Shown here: positions 46,658-58,148 of the stretch, in pieces
How the letters are laid out: each line of letters starts with the position of its first letter
Position numbering within the stretch: the stretch's first letter is position 1
Position numbers and translations under genes: made by a program
The notes under the pieces: generated by a model
The model's input: the letters and a program-made list of their open reading frames with translations, nothing else
Database searches by the model: none
Told to the model about the DNA's origin: nothing
From: Aurelia coerulea
Lineage: Eukaryota; Cnidaria; Scyphozoa; Semaeostomeae; Ulmaridae
Length of the DNA: 64,000 nucleotides
Reading direction: 5' to 3'
Assembly: GCA_039566865.1 (NCBI GenBank)
Contig: CM076947.1
Location: 10,237,501-10,301,500 of the forward strand

Positions 46658-48066
46658 AAAACGCAAGAAACAAGGAAACGGAACACACATGAAACGAAGA
46701 AACACGAAACGAAGAAACAAACACCGCAAAAATTAAGGAAACAAAATGACTGGAGGAGCAACAAAATCATCTTACGTGCTTGCATGCCTCCAAATGAGGA
46801 GGATACGTTATACGTTATGTTACATTTCATTTGGAAAATAGACAAGAAACTGTTCAGATTTAAATTTTTCCAATGTCCCCCTTCAGTAAATTATCTCCAG
46901 GGCGATGCGAAGCATCCTAAACTTAGGGGGGGGGGGTATGACATTTCAAGAGGAACTTCTTTAGTTAGCTAAAGGTGGCCCGGGGGGACTTCATTATTTG
47001 GTCATATTATTTGGTCATATGGTAGTGTGCGCTAGATTTATGACGATGAGATCCTTGTATCCCTGCGGTAAACCTTGCTCGGGAACTCATAATGAAACAA
47101 TGAAAAAGCTGACCCTATTTTGTCCAAACATTTTGGGAAATATTTTTGTGAAACCTCTAAGGACTGTCTTTGTGTTGTAATGCATTGTATTGAAGAACAA
47201 AACTCTCTCCTCTCGCTTATTTCAGGACCTTGGATTGGTTTCCCTAGAGACATTCTAAAGTCCAAAGTCCACAGCAAGACTTCGCTCGTTCTTTTCAAGT
47301 AGGGCGAACGCGGACATAAAAGCAAAGCAATAAGTTCTAAAAATAAGTTTTCCCTGCTCCTGTAGGCGGACACACGAAGAAATCTTCACCCTTCAACGCT
47401 TTTAAATTGGTATTCTAGGAAGCTCAGAGTTTGGGCCTAAATAGGATCAGCTTTTTCAGAGTAATAATATGAGCCCAATATGAGTCTCTGTTGACCGAAG
47501 CGCCATCTTTAAGTCAAAGAGCACAGGAAACAAGAAACTCATCGTCAGAAGTCCTTCATAACTGTTATTTCATTTTGGCGCCGAAATGAAACACGCATGC
47601 ACACACGCGTTACGTTTCAATTCATAATATCGCGCATGCTCACGTCAATTAGTTTCCAGGCCTTGTTGCCATGTGCTCGATAGCCTCGTATTCGGCAGTT
47701 CTGATTGGACCAATATGACCCTCTATGGACCAATATGACCCCAAATTTTGTCGAGGGCTATATTGGTCCGGACCAATATGACTCGGTCTCTTAGGAGGAA
47801 TTAGCCAGATCAAGCAGTCTCAACAGGTAATCAAAAAATCTATTGAACATTCTTACATAATATCTACTGTATATTTAGCTGAAAAGTATTGCCTGCGTTT
47901 TCTATAAGTTTGAAGGGCATGGTCACAAAAAATTGTCTTCGGGCTACTCTCTTTTCTTGAGTGCTGGCTCCACCACTGACTTTGGGCTGTTGATGAGGCC
48001 TGAAGCTATGGAGGCCCGTTCTGGTCAAAATTACCATAGTTATTAATGTAGTATAACAGAATTACT
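46658..48066. other. No supported gene
   Basis: It contains a G-run at 46926-46935 and a palindromic GGACCAATAT/ATATTGGTCC cluster at about 47708-47790. A CpG-containing, inverted-looking patch (GGCGCCGAAATGAAACACGC and GCGTTACGTTTCAAT) lies near 47577-47617. Short ORFs have no motifs. Confidence 0.4.
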
Positions 48067-48069
48067 TTA

Positions 48070-48551
48070 GACCCCGTTTACACGAGAGAAAACTGGATCG
48101 ATCCAGAACGGGATCGATCCCAAACTGGTACGGATCGGCCTTGCATTTACACGGGATCGCTTGGGATCGATCCGCTATCCGTGCTAGTTTGGGATCGATT
48201 GCCAGAGCGATCCAATTTGGGATCGATCCCGTCAGAGCCTCGTGTAAACGGCTGGATCGATCCCAAACTAACATGGATGCAAAACGAGGCAAGACGAACA
48301 TGGAAATCGAGGCGTTTTCATAATGACACCTTTTGTTCACCCTGACAACAAATGGCGCGAGGTCTTTACGCATGCCCAAATCTTTATAAGGAGTCTAGGA
48401 ATAAGTGACAAGCTGCCTGGATCGATCCCGTGTAAACGCAACAAAATTTGGGATCGATCCAGTGTAAACACCTGCAAAATTTTGGGATCGATCCCGAACT
48501 GGATCGATCCCGTTCTGGATCGATCCAGTTTTCTCTCGTGTAAACGGGGTC
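48070..48551. mobile_element. Harbinger-like MITE packed with GGATCGATCC palindromes
   Basis: The ends GACCCCGTTTACACGAGAG and CTCTCGTGTAAACGGGGTC are perfect inverted repeats. TTA stands on both sides (48067-48069 and 48552-48554); a 3-bp TTA/TAA target is typical of PIF/Harbinger elements. The inverted region extends inward at least 40 bp. GGATCGATCC or a close variant occurs about eleven times over 482 bp, often within CGTGTAAACG contexts. The element is non-coding; the ORFs on both strands are products of the repeats. Confidence 0.85.
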
Positions 48552-48609
48552 TTAGTTACAGACAATTAATTTATCTTTGTTTTCATTTCTTTAGTTAGTT
48601 ATGAATTCA

Positions 48610-48756
48610 TTTTTGAAGTGACATTGAATTTATTTTTTGGTAGTAACATTTAATTGAATTTTTAAAGAGACGTTCAATTTATTTTTGTAGTGACATTGAA
48701 TTAATTTTTTGTAGTGACATAGAATTAATGTTTTGTAGTGACGTTGAATTATTTTG
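48610..48756. repeat. 33-bp AT-rich tandem repeat
   Basis: Units of the form TTTTGTAGTGACATTGAATT repeat four to five times with drift. The minus-strand frame gives a repeated NSMSLQKI peptide, which has no support as a gene. Confidence 0.7.
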
Positions 48757-48846
48757 CATATCCTTTAATGCACCAGGAATTTTCCAGCACATCCCACAAT
48801 GCAATTTTTCGCGGGAAAATAGTTTTGCAAGAACCCACACTTCAAA

Positions 48847-50700
48847 ATGGACGAGGATCGCCATTGAGCGGATCAATGAACTGGTCGGTCTCATTGGAAA
48901 CAATAACCTTGAACAAGAAATGTCTCGCCTTCAGGCAACTACTAACAGAGTTTGCTTCCTGCCTGACAACACTGTGTCGTGTGGGCCTAGCACTTCCACA
49001 TCATCAAGGACTAACACAACCAGCAATACATGAGCTACCACAACATCATATCGGCAATTGTTCGCTTTGTCAGAGCTCCAGCGGAGGTTTCCGACAACAG
49101 CAAACAGGGGTATACATGGAAGATTTCAAGGAATTGGAAATAATAACTCAAGACCGCGCAGCTCTCCATGTATTTGTGGTGGTAATCAAAGAGGAAGGCC
49201 GTCGGGATCCGACATTGTTACAAGAGATGTCATGATACTTGAACAGGCTGCTGAACGCGTTCCAACAAAAACTGAGAAGCTGGAACTAGAAAGAAAAGGT
49301 TATGTGACCTCTGGTTTTGACTTCAACAGACAATGGAGTGACACACAGCTGTATGATGAAATGAAAGCCTTGCTTCCTTTGGCAATTAACTTTGTCGACT
49401 TTGAATTTGTTAAAAATTCTGGTGGTGCGATAATAAAGCCAACAATACCAAGGAATAGGAAAATATACCGGGTGAGCCAGAAAAAGTTCCCACTTTCGAC
49501 AGGCCACGATAAATCATACACTGGACCAATTTGAAATATTTTTGATTTAATCATTTGTCAATATCCAATATTATTCTGGTTATTTTTTGTTGATTTTTCA
49601 AATGCCTACTTATTGATATATTTGCGATTTCTTGAAATTTTTTGTCAGCGGACAGCCCAAAAAAACAGTGATCAAATTTTCCAAAGACTGAACTTGGCAG
49701 AATGAAGGAAGTGCTTCTCGAAATGACTAGGGAATTTGAATGTATTATGTCGCACGAGCGGTCTTTTAATGATTGCACAGCATTAGTATCACTTTTATCA
49801 ATACAAAGACTTTTATCAATACAGTTTTTTGCCATTTCTTTGAAAGGATGCTTACTAGCTATTGTAGTTCGTGCCTGTAGGGAATTAGAAATATTTCTAA
49901 TAAGCGTGTGGATTGGATTCAGGAATTTTTGATGTGAAGACCTACTACCTAATTTCCTACAGGCACAATAGCTAGCAAGTATCATTTCAGAGGAATGATA
50001 AAAAACTGAAAGTCTTTGTATTGATAAAAGTAATACTAATGTTGTGCAATCATTAAACGACCGCTCGTGCGACATAATACATTCCAATTCCCTACTCATT
50101 TCGAGGAGTACTTCCTTTATCCTGCCAAGTTAAGTCTTTAGAAAATTTGATCACCATTTTTCGATATTTTTGGGCTGTCCGCTGATAAAAAAATTTCAAG
50201 AAATTGTAAATATATCAATATGTAGGCATCTGAAAAAATCAACAAAAAATAACCAAGAATATTATTGGATATCGACAAAGGATTAGATCAAAAATATTTC
50301 AAATTGGTCAAGTGAATGATTTATCATGGCCTGTCGAAAGTGGGAACTTTTTTCTGGCTCACCCGGTATGGGAAACTTCTTCTAAAGTCAAATTCTCCAA
50401 CTGGCACGATATACATTCGCCTGCTGGAGAACCTTGAAATTGATGACCCCATTCTGGAGGTTCCAGCTTTTGGAAACATAATTAAGACAGAAGAACCACT
50501 GACAGAAATGGCACAGATGGGCGAGACAAAAGGCTGTCACAAGGACCTTGTGGTTGTCATGATAAAGAATATGATTACTCATATTTACCATTGTCTAAAC
50601 CGGCTCCACCGCCTGGGCGCCACAATAACATGTATGATTAATCACATGATTAGAAACTACTTTATGTGGTGGATAAAAGCAGGAGCAGGTGAACCATGGG
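48847..50700 (+). pseudogene. G2E3-like ligase N-terminal module, split by a transposon
   Basis: The frame runs RINELVGLIGNNNLEQEMSR, then VITRDVMILEQ, LELERKGYVTSGFDFNRQW, and FVDFEFVKNSGGAIIKPTI up to 49467. It resumes after an 899-bp insertion as KLLLKSNSPTGTIYIRLLEN. The FEFVK and IYIRL steps match FVFVK and VYVRS in exon 1 of the HECT gene at 17.2-17.4 kb, and this module precedes HECT domains in multicopy coral and fish genes. Joining across the insertion with one TA keeps the frame open. Defects are a TGA at 49031-49033 and probably a frameshift after the ATG at 48847. A donor-like CAG/GTGAAC lies near 50688. No HECT exons follow within about 1 kb; a fold-back element and a LINE come next. 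Confidence 0.6.
49468..50366. mobile_element. Mariner-type fold-back element, 899 bp
   Basis: The ends CCGGGTGAGCCAGAAAAAG and the reverse complement are flanked by TA on both sides (49466-49467, 50367-50368), as for Tc1/mariner elements. The inverted homology runs almost to the centre. For example, TATGTCGCACGAGCGGTCTT near 49746 is reverse-complemented near 50060-50080, giving arms of about 440 bp. It is therefore a giant palindrome with a very short spacer. The ORFs on both strands are mirror images of one another and are not genes. Confidence 0.85.
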
Positions 50701-50785
50701 GTGGTATCTGATACCTGACTTTGATGATTTCAAGTACTTATGTTGCTCTTCCCAAAACAACTTCATAAATGGAGGAATCTTCTTA

Positions 50786-51578
50786 GCATAGGAATCATTC
50801 GTCGTACTTAGCCGATTGCTCGTGGCCCATGGTCGAAACCGCCAAAGCCTCATTTTCACGGACCAATCAGACGGCTAAAAAGCGAAGGAGACAAAAGAAA
50901 CCCGTGAAGATTTTTCTAATTTTTACCCACCTTCATAAAACGCAACCAGGACAAAAAGTTGCTTGAGATTTCCCGCATTTTTTCACAGCAATCTACTCTC
51001 CAGATGTTTGGGAGTAAAAGTTTGGATGCCGGTTAAAATATCTCCAGGATTGGCTGAGTTATGGCCTCTTCAATAGAAAAAATCGGCAAAGGCTTGTCGA
51101 GACCTGTTTACGCCACTTGAAGTCAGGTGATAAAGCCTCTTGATAAAACGTCTTTTGAATTTTGTAAGTTATTTCGCAACGAGCAAACTTGTGCCATGAA
51201 TGGAAAAAGTAGTACAAACAATCACTATTGTTATTACTATCGTCTCCCGGCCAGAATTTCTATTGTTCAAGGTCCAGTGCCTTACCGGTTTGTTTGTGGC
51301 TATAACTCCACCAATCTTGGAGATATTTTAACCGGCATCCAAACTTTTACTCCCAAACATCTGGAGAGTAGATTGCTCTAAAAAAATTCGGGAAATCTCA
51401 AGCAGTTTTTTGTCCTGGTTGCGTTTTATGAAGGTAGGTAAAATTTAGAAAAATCTTCACGGGTTTCTTTTGTCTCCTTCGCTTTTTAGCCGTCTGATTG
51501 GTCCGTGAAAATGAGGCTTTGGCGGTTTCGACCATGGGCCACGAGCAATCGGCTATGTATGACAAATGATTCCTATGC
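50786..51578. mobile_element. Fold-back element with about 290-bp arms
   Basis: GCATAGGAATCATT at 50786 and its reverse complement at 51578 bound long inverted arms (to about 51075 and from about 51290). Shared blocks are CGAGCAATCGGC / GCCGATTGCTCG, CGTGAAGATTTTTCTAA and ATCCAAACTTTTACTCCC, each on opposite strands. About 210 bp of unique spacer remains. No clear target duplication was seen; TTA versus TTT stands next to the ends. It is non-coding. Confidence 0.8.
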
Positions 51579-51839
51579 TTTACTGGACCATCTAACAGTG
51601 CCATGCTTGTTAGATTTGGGCGCCGTTTGGAAGCAATGAAATCTTTAATTTTACCTCGCTTTTCAGCAACTGCGAGTGCAGGGATGGAAAAAAGGCAGCA
51701 AAATTCAAAAATCAGGATTTCCTGCGAAATCTAGCCAAAATTTCGGCAAGTAGGACTATAAGCTGGTTCAAGCAGCATCCCTGAACTTGTCTAGAATGAA
51801 CTTCAGTTTCATATATAATTTAAATTCACTACATGCAAT

Positions 51840-52138
51840 TTATAATCCCCTAACTATATTATACGAATAAATAACTAAACTACACGGATAACAGATAATA
51901 TTACAGAAAATTAATACAATGATACAGAAAATTAATACAATATACAAATACAAAGAGGAGCTAAATAAATTGTATGCAGGGAATTACTTAAAGGAGGAGC
52001 TCTCTCAATAGGTAAACTAATCGAGGAGAGAGCCCCCCCTATCCTTAATTATTACTAGGTAAATTTAGATGAATTTACATAATTGTGCATTTTCTCTTCA
52101 TATAGATTAATAGAACTTCTGCCAGTATCAAAATGGAA
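51840..52138 (-). other. 3' UTR and tail of the PHD-RT LINE
   Basis: In LINE orientation this follows the RT stop codon. It contains a hairpin at about 51998-52040 (GAGCTCTCTC and GAGAGAGC arms) and ends in a short direct repeat based on ACAGAAAATTAATACAATG (51903-51950). CR1/L2-type LINEs end with such a hairpin and a simple repeat. The exact 3' end is uncertain. Confidence 0.55.
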
Positions 52139-55100
52139 TCATCGGTTGACTTTGTTCAATAAATGAATTTTCAGTTTAGTTTTGAAGGATAGTTTTGATG
52201 GAGAATTTCGGAGTTCCATGGGTAATGTATTCCAAAGTTTAGCACCAAGATATCGAATCGACTTTAGACCATATTGAAGACTGTTTTTTCGAGACATATA
52301 TAAATCACCTTGACAGGCCTGTCTTGTGGAATATTGATGAACAGATGAACTAAATAAGAAAAAGTCATGAAAGCAACTAGGTGAAGTTTTATTTACAGAA
52401 TCAAAAACAAAAATTAAGAGTCGGAGTTCAAAAATCTCAGAAAGTTTCAGGAGCTTAAAATCATTGAAGATTGGAAAAGAGGGAGACATGCGAGGCTGAA
52501 ATGAGATAGCTCTGACTGCTTTTTTCTGTAATTTGAAAATTGGATCAATGTATGATGCATATGTTTGACCCCAAACAATAAGACCATATTGTAAGAAGGA
52601 CAGAAACAAAGCATTGTACAAGCAAATTAAAACATCTAATGGAAGTAAGTTCCTAATTCTGAAAAACATTCCACATGTTCTAGCTACTTTTTGAGAGTTC
52701 ACTGAGATGGTATTTCCAACTGAGATGCTCATCCAGGAGAAGACCTAAAAACTTAACAAACTTAACTCTTTTAATATGTTTCTTGCCTATTTTGATATCA
52801 GAATCAGAAGGAACTTTGACAGATGAAGAATGAAAGATGATATAGTTTGTCTTATCAATGTTTAATGATAGTTTATTAGCATCAAGCCATTTCTTTACTA
52901 ATCTCAGCTCTTTATTGACAATTTTGTTTAAAGTAGACCAATCTTTGGACTCATAGTAGATGTTAGTATCATCAGCAAAGAGATAAAAATTTAGTTTCTT
53001 AGAAGCATTTGGTAGATCATTGATGTAGATGAGGAAAAGTAATGGGCCCAGTACAGAACCTTGTGGTACACCGCAAGTAATAGAGAGTAAGTTGGAATTA
53101 CTTCCATTAACAGAAACATATTGTTTTCTATCAGATAGATATGATCTAAACCACTCAAGGGCACATCCACGAACACCATAATGTTCCAATTTTGACAGCA
53201 AAATTCTATGATTAACTGTATCAAAAGCTTTCTGTAAATCAATGAAAATACCACAACCAAGTCTTTTATTGTCAAGTGTATTTCTTACAGCTTCTGTCAA
53301 ACTCACTAGGGCATGATCAATTGAGTGGTTTTCTTGAAATCCAAATTGTAAAGAATAAAGAATTTTGTGAATTTCAAGGAATCTGTAAAGACGTCTGTAC
53401 ATTAGCTTCTCAAATATCTTGCTGAAGATAGGTAAAAGGGAAATTGGCCTATAGTTTGAGGGAAGCTCAGGATTTCCTTTTTTAAACAGAGAAATGACCT
53501 TGGCAATTTTAAGTTTATCAGGGAAAATACCAGACTGGAAAGACTGATTCACAAGAAGAGCAAGAAATGGGGAAACAGAGTATCCAATAATTTTAAGTAA
53601 TTTTATAGGTATACTATTAGGACCTACAGATTTGGAAGGATTTAAAATGTTGATTAGATCATTAACTTCTATCAAAGTAACTGGAGTAAGGAAAAGTGAA
53701 CCGCAAGTTCTGTTAGATAAATAGTCAAGAGGAGACTTTGGAGTTGTTGGGATTGTCTTTGTTATGCCATCAGCAACATTGACAAAAAAGTCATTGAAAA
53801 TATTAGACATTTTAGAAGTGTCTGATGTTACATTTCCATCTTTGCCTTTGATTTTGTTAATTGAAGAAGAAGTGGAAGACTTATGAGAAATTATTGTCTT
53901 GATACCTGACCATAATTTTTTCATATTTTGACTATTGGTACAAGAATAATTACGAAAATACCTTGCTTTACTTTCTTTTAATTCATTGGACACACGGTTT
54001 CTAAACTTCTTATACAACTTGAGATTATCAGGAGTCTGCTGCTTCTTTAGTTTCTGCAAAATTCTGTCACGGATTCTCATCATCTTTTGGATTCTATTAT
54101 TTATCCATGGTTTATCTTTAAGTTTTATTTCCTTTCTACTCCGCCTTTTAATCGGAGCGTGCTTATTTGTCAAAGTATTAAGATCTTTCAAAAATCTATC
54201 AAATTTATTGTTCACATCCAAGTCACTGTTTTCTAAGTAAGTAAAATCAATCTGATTAAAGTCCTCAAGGAATGCGTCTTCTTTAAATCTGGAATAATCA
54301 TATTTTAATGACTCAGATGTGCCATGACTAACATGACTATTTTTCAAAATCATAAACTGGGGAAAATGGTCAGAAATTTGCATTAAAACATTGCCACTTG
54401 TTATATTAGCATTGGTAGCATTTGTGTATATGTTATCAATAATTGATGCTCTATGTTCTGAGACTCTAGTAGGATGATGAATGCAAGGAAGAAGGCTGTG
54501 TGAAAAAAAGTTGTTGACAAAGTCACTTGTTGGTGTATGGGAAGCAAAATCTAGAAGGTTTACATTGAAATCACCTATAATAAATAACAGCTTATTTGAT
54601 GATAATTTTGAAAGAAGATTCTGGAAGTGAGATGTAAGGTTATCAATATTTGAACTAGGATGTCTGTAAACGCAGCAAATAAGGAAATTTTTGTCATTTT
54701 TGTTTTCAATTTCAACCCATACAGTTTCAAAATCATCTGTACAAGAATCCAATTCAATTCTTGGATTGGAAGTAAGAGAATCTCTGATATACAAACCAAC
54801 ACCACCATTCTGAGTGACTGATTTATTCTTTAAAAAAGTATAACCTGGAATATCAACATTTGATGATATGGGATTGTCCTTGGAATGCCATATTTCAGAC
54901 ACTCCAATCACATCAGGAGTCAAATTAGTGTGAGCAGATAAAGAAACTAATTCATCATGATGAAGGGAGAGGCTTCTAATATTAGTGTGAAGAATAGAAA
55001 AGTCACTAGAAGATAAATGCAAGGAAGAGAGTTCAGGTAGAGTGAAGTAGCGAGAATCAATATTCTGAGGCATATGTTCATCAATATCATAATCACTAAG

Positions 55101-55415
55101 ATTGGGCAAGTCCATAAGGTTAGAAGTAATCTCAAACGAGGGTGCAGAGTCAATGAATGAGGGTAGGTCAAAATCGTTAAGTCCCAAGAATTCTTCATTT
55201 GCTAATGAGCCAAACGGAAACGTATCCATGGTACATTTTTTGCAAAACCAAGAAACATCATCAGGTTCCTTTTCAAGTTCTTTGTATTCTGAAGCAGAGA
55301 TATCATTGCATTTCATGTGGACATAGAAATTGCAATTATCACAAAAGATTGCTTTTTGGTTGATATGTATATTTTTGTGGCAAATACCACATGGATCATT
55401 AGCTGTGTTTGTCAT
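52139..55415 (-). pseudogene. PHD-endonuclease-RT LINE (CR1/jockey-type), one frameshift
   Basis: The ATG ends at 55415 and opens 911 codons. A PHD-type zinc finger comes first (CGICH...CDNCNFYVHMKC...WFCKKC, residues 9-61), then an acidic linker. An APE-type endonuclease starts at FSILHTNIRSL (about 140) with SEIWHS and IIGDFNVNLLDF. The reverse transcriptase has NYRPISLLPIFSKIFEKL, FIDLQKAFDTVNH, GVPQGSVLGPLLFLIYINDL and the catalytic FADDTNIYY (about 820). Near 52710 an A-run carries a one-base length change. The C-terminal part (VARTCGMFFRIRNLLPLDVL to the stop at 52139) continues in another frame, overlapping at 52680-52732. Apart from that shift the element looks intact, so it is young. 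A fused PHD-EN-RT single ORF is common in anthozoan CR1-like LINEs. Confidence 0.88.
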
Positions 55416-56164
55416 GCTTGATAATTTTTGTTACACTATGTTGACCATATTCTAAAATAAAACTGAGAATGAAAAAGAACAAATTTGAACTTGGTTATAA
55501 ACACAACACTCACATATTGAGTCACAGTTCTAAGGGGTGATATCTGTTGCATACTCTCAGACACCACCATTGTTACCGAATGTGATTTCATCTTCACTTG
55601 CATTTGAAGTAGAACGTTCCATTGGAACTTGCATTCTAACTAAAGTACTAACGTGTACTTGAAAAAACAGCCCATCAAATTAATATGTTACTTGAACACA
55701 AGGTGACTATGTACATTGAATGGTATAGCATGGTTATGGAAAGTTTGACTGCACACCTAGTTCTTCAACGGGTAAATTTAATCTTGCATAACAACAAACC
55801 CAGCTAATGTTTAGTGAACCATCTATTTGCTATTTGGGTTTCAAGGTTGCTGTTCCATTTGAGGATTTCATGAACAACTTAATTACATGGATAACAGCTT
55901 TATTTTGTGTTTTGATGGCCAAGGGAGTTTTTCATCAATGAAATTATATTTTCTATCTTCATCAGGGGTTCAAAGCTTAAAAATTATATTAAATATTATG
56001 AACAGGAACCACTTTCGTTGGATCTCCTTACACATTGATCCTATTGTTTCCTTAAAAATTTGTTTTCATTGATGCCATCTCAACCTGATTTACATGGGAG
56101 AGGAAAATTTGAAAAATCAATCAAATTACAAAGTCATGGGCTAAAAAGTCATGGCTGTTATACT
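55416..56164. other. LINE 5' UTR and adjacent non-coding DNA
   Basis: The 5' end of the LINE transcript should lie in this stretch; no start signal can be pinned down. No other gene is supported. Confidence 0.35.
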
Positions 56165-56210
56165 TGCGGAGAAAAAGGGGGGGGGGCAAAAACGCCCCCG
56201 GTAGAAAATC
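56160..56210. repeat. Poly-G hairpin, small-element terminus
   Basis: GGAGAAAAAGGGGGGGGGGC is followed by AAAAACGCCCCC. The same arrangement in reverse complement is at 63545-63590. It is a shared end of one MITE family and abuts the truncated LINE ORF1 remnant. Confidence 0.55.
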
Positions 56211-56239
56211 ACTTGTTCTTTACCCGGTTAAAATAGGGT

Positions 56240-56610
56240 TTACACGTTCTCTTTTGCCTTCCAGCTTGTAAACTTTGTCACTATGTTTCTAGGTTGCTCC
56301 TTTCCATTCTGCCTTGGTTTATATCCCTTATTTGAGTGTTTCACCCTGTGACATCTTTCTATCACCAATTCCTCTTGGATACCCAGCTTATCCTTTATTA
56401 ACTGCGAAACAACTCTTTCGGTGTCATCCAAACTTTTTTCATTTTGAGTATCTTCAGGCACTCCTGTTATTCTGATATTGTTCAGGCGACTCTGGTTTTT
56501 CAGATATTCAAGCTTGGAATCCATTGCATCAAGGCTGTCACTTGTGTTCAAAGTAACAAACTCGTTGTCGGGCATCTTGAGAGACCGCGTGGGCCTAATC
56601 AATATAAAAG
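56240..56610 (-). pseudogene. LINE ORF1 (L1-like) RNA-binding fragment
   Basis: The frame reads LDAMDSKLEYLKNQSRLNNI, then RITGVPED, a segment rich in charged residues, ERCHRVKHSNKGYKPRQ, and PRNIVTKFTSWKAKENV. A coiled coil leading into LEYLKNQSRxNNIRI and an RCHRV motif is the RRM region of L1-type ORF1 proteins. It is cut at its C-terminal side by the poly-G element near 56230. It is unrelated in sequence detail to the ORF1 remnant at 44.3-44.9 kb. Confidence 0.65.
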
Positions 56611-56747
56611 CAACCAAGGCCAAAACTTCCCATATCTCTTTCAATAAAGGATGAATCACTGATTTTGTGTATGCTGAACTTACTGGACTGATAATTATTT
56701 CAAAAACATTGTTATTAATGACTAATATTACTAATAAGTAAGAAAAC

Positions 56748-57388
56748 AAGCAAGGAACATCTGTCTCTATCCCAAAGGAAGCTCGAAATATGTTGAAATG
56801 AAAGAGTAGCGCGCGGTATTAGATAATAAGTCAAGAAGATAATAGGGTAAAGAGCAGAAAAAAGGCGCCGCATGTCCCAAAGGAGTCTGGAGAAATTGCA
56901 AGGGAACATGAATAAGGAAGCAAAGGTGTGTGTCGGTTCTTTCTTCTGCTCCTTATTGTTGCCGCAACTTTCTCGCCATTCTTTTTGTTTCTTTTTGGCT
57001 TTCTTTCGCGTTGAATGGTCAAATGGTTGGGGGGGGGGTTGGGTTGGAATTACCCTCCCTTGTTATCTTTTGTTTATATCAGTATTATTTCTCAGTATCA
57101 ATTGTTTCACTATTTGTTATTATTTTATCTTCTCTCTTATCAAAACAACTATGATTTAACCCTACAACAACTTGACAACGAAAGAAGCAGAGCAGAAAGA
57201 AGAGACACACCTTTGCTTCCTTATTCATGTTCCCTTGCAACGACTTTGGACTCATTTGGGACATGCAGCACCTTTTTTCTGCTCTTTACCCTATTATCTT
57301 CTTGACTTATTATCTAATGCCGCCCGCTCCTCTTTCATTTCAACATATTTTGAACTTCCCTTGGGATAGAGACAGATGTTTCTTGCTT
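56748..57388. mobile_element. Inverted-repeat element, about 210-bp arms
   Basis: AAGCAAGGAACATCTGTCTC at 56748 is reverse-complemented at 57369-57388. Homology continues inward through GGGTAAAGAGCAGAAAAAAG and AAGGTGTGTGTC-like blocks to about 56957 and 57178. The 220-bp centre contains a G-run (57029-57037). It is non-coding; the ORFs repeat on both strands because of the arms. Confidence 0.8.
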
Positions 57389-57520
57389 GTTCGGCTTGTT
57401 ACTGGGTTGTTCCTCGCTTGTTCCACTTGTTACTGACCTGTTCCGCTTGTTACTGGCTTGTTCCTCACTTGTTCCGCTTGCTACTGCCTTGTTCCGCTTG
57501 TCCCGTGTTTTAGTAACGTC
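57380..57520. repeat. Short tandem repeat based on CTTGTTMCTGGCTTGTTCC
   Basis: About six imperfect units of roughly 20 bp. The minus-strand frame gives repeated TSGTSEEQ-SNKRNR peptides. This is a repeat artefact unless a transcript is shown. Confidence 0.6.
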
Positions 57521-57910
57521 ATAATGAAAATAACTTTCTCCCTTTGTGGTAGTGGATATACTTGTCCAATTCATTCACTTTCAACTTGTCTAAAGATGCA
57601 TCATTGAAAAGCGCCATCCTGTCATAATTCTTGCATGTGTTATTTGTTGTTGTCAGATATACTTGCTTTCTCTCAGGCTTTTTTCATTTTTGATCTCCGG
57701 AATTTGCAAATGGTCCATAAATTATTTTAACAGAACCTTATCAACAATAAACCTTATAAACCTTGTTAACAATAGAGAAGGATGCCAAACTTATTCCAAG
57801 ATATCATCATAAAGCATTGTTGCATAAAGCATAAAGCTTATTTGAAGAACATTTTTTTTATCCTGCTGCCCATACCTTTGTGCAAAACCTGGGAGCCTGG
57901 CTGATGAAAT

Positions 57911-58148
57911 GCAGGACAACATAGAGACAACTTTTCAGAGAAATAAGAAAATGAAGAATTGTTTGAAAGCCAAGCAACAAAGAACTATTTTGCAGCGGGT
58001 TTCACCAACTGCCCACAGTTCTACAGCTTCGCCTGATGAATCCGAATCAAGACAAGTGAAGAATCTGATGACTATGACAGCTGAAAATTTGAATATCTAC
58101 TTGGAACATTTGAATAAATACTTGGACCATTTGAATAACTACTTGTGA
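57911..58148 (+). CDS. Small ORF with 21-bp repeat, doubtful
   Basis: An ORF of about 79 codons starts MQDNIETTFQRNKKMKN, has a Ser-rich middle and ends with three copies of a seven-residue unit (NIYLEHL, NKYLDHL, NNYL). The repeat comes from a 21-bp tandem motif at about 58088-58147. There is no family match that I know. It may be a real small exon or chance. Confidence 0.2.

Noticed and set aside
46414..46845. Phe/Cys-rich minus-strand ORF as a membrane protein
   Set aside because: It is the antisense of the lysine-rich candidate exon and a purine-rich tract, which produces hydrophobic codons by composition alone.
48062..48598. ORFs on both strands rich in DRS and GSIP repeats as a repeat protein
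   Set aside because: They are translations of GGATCGATCC copies within a non-coding inverted-repeat element.
49551..50099. 182-codon minus-strand ORF as a gene
   Set aside because: It lies in the palindromic mariner-type element, and its mirror image is partly open on the other strand; the sequence has no transposase motif.
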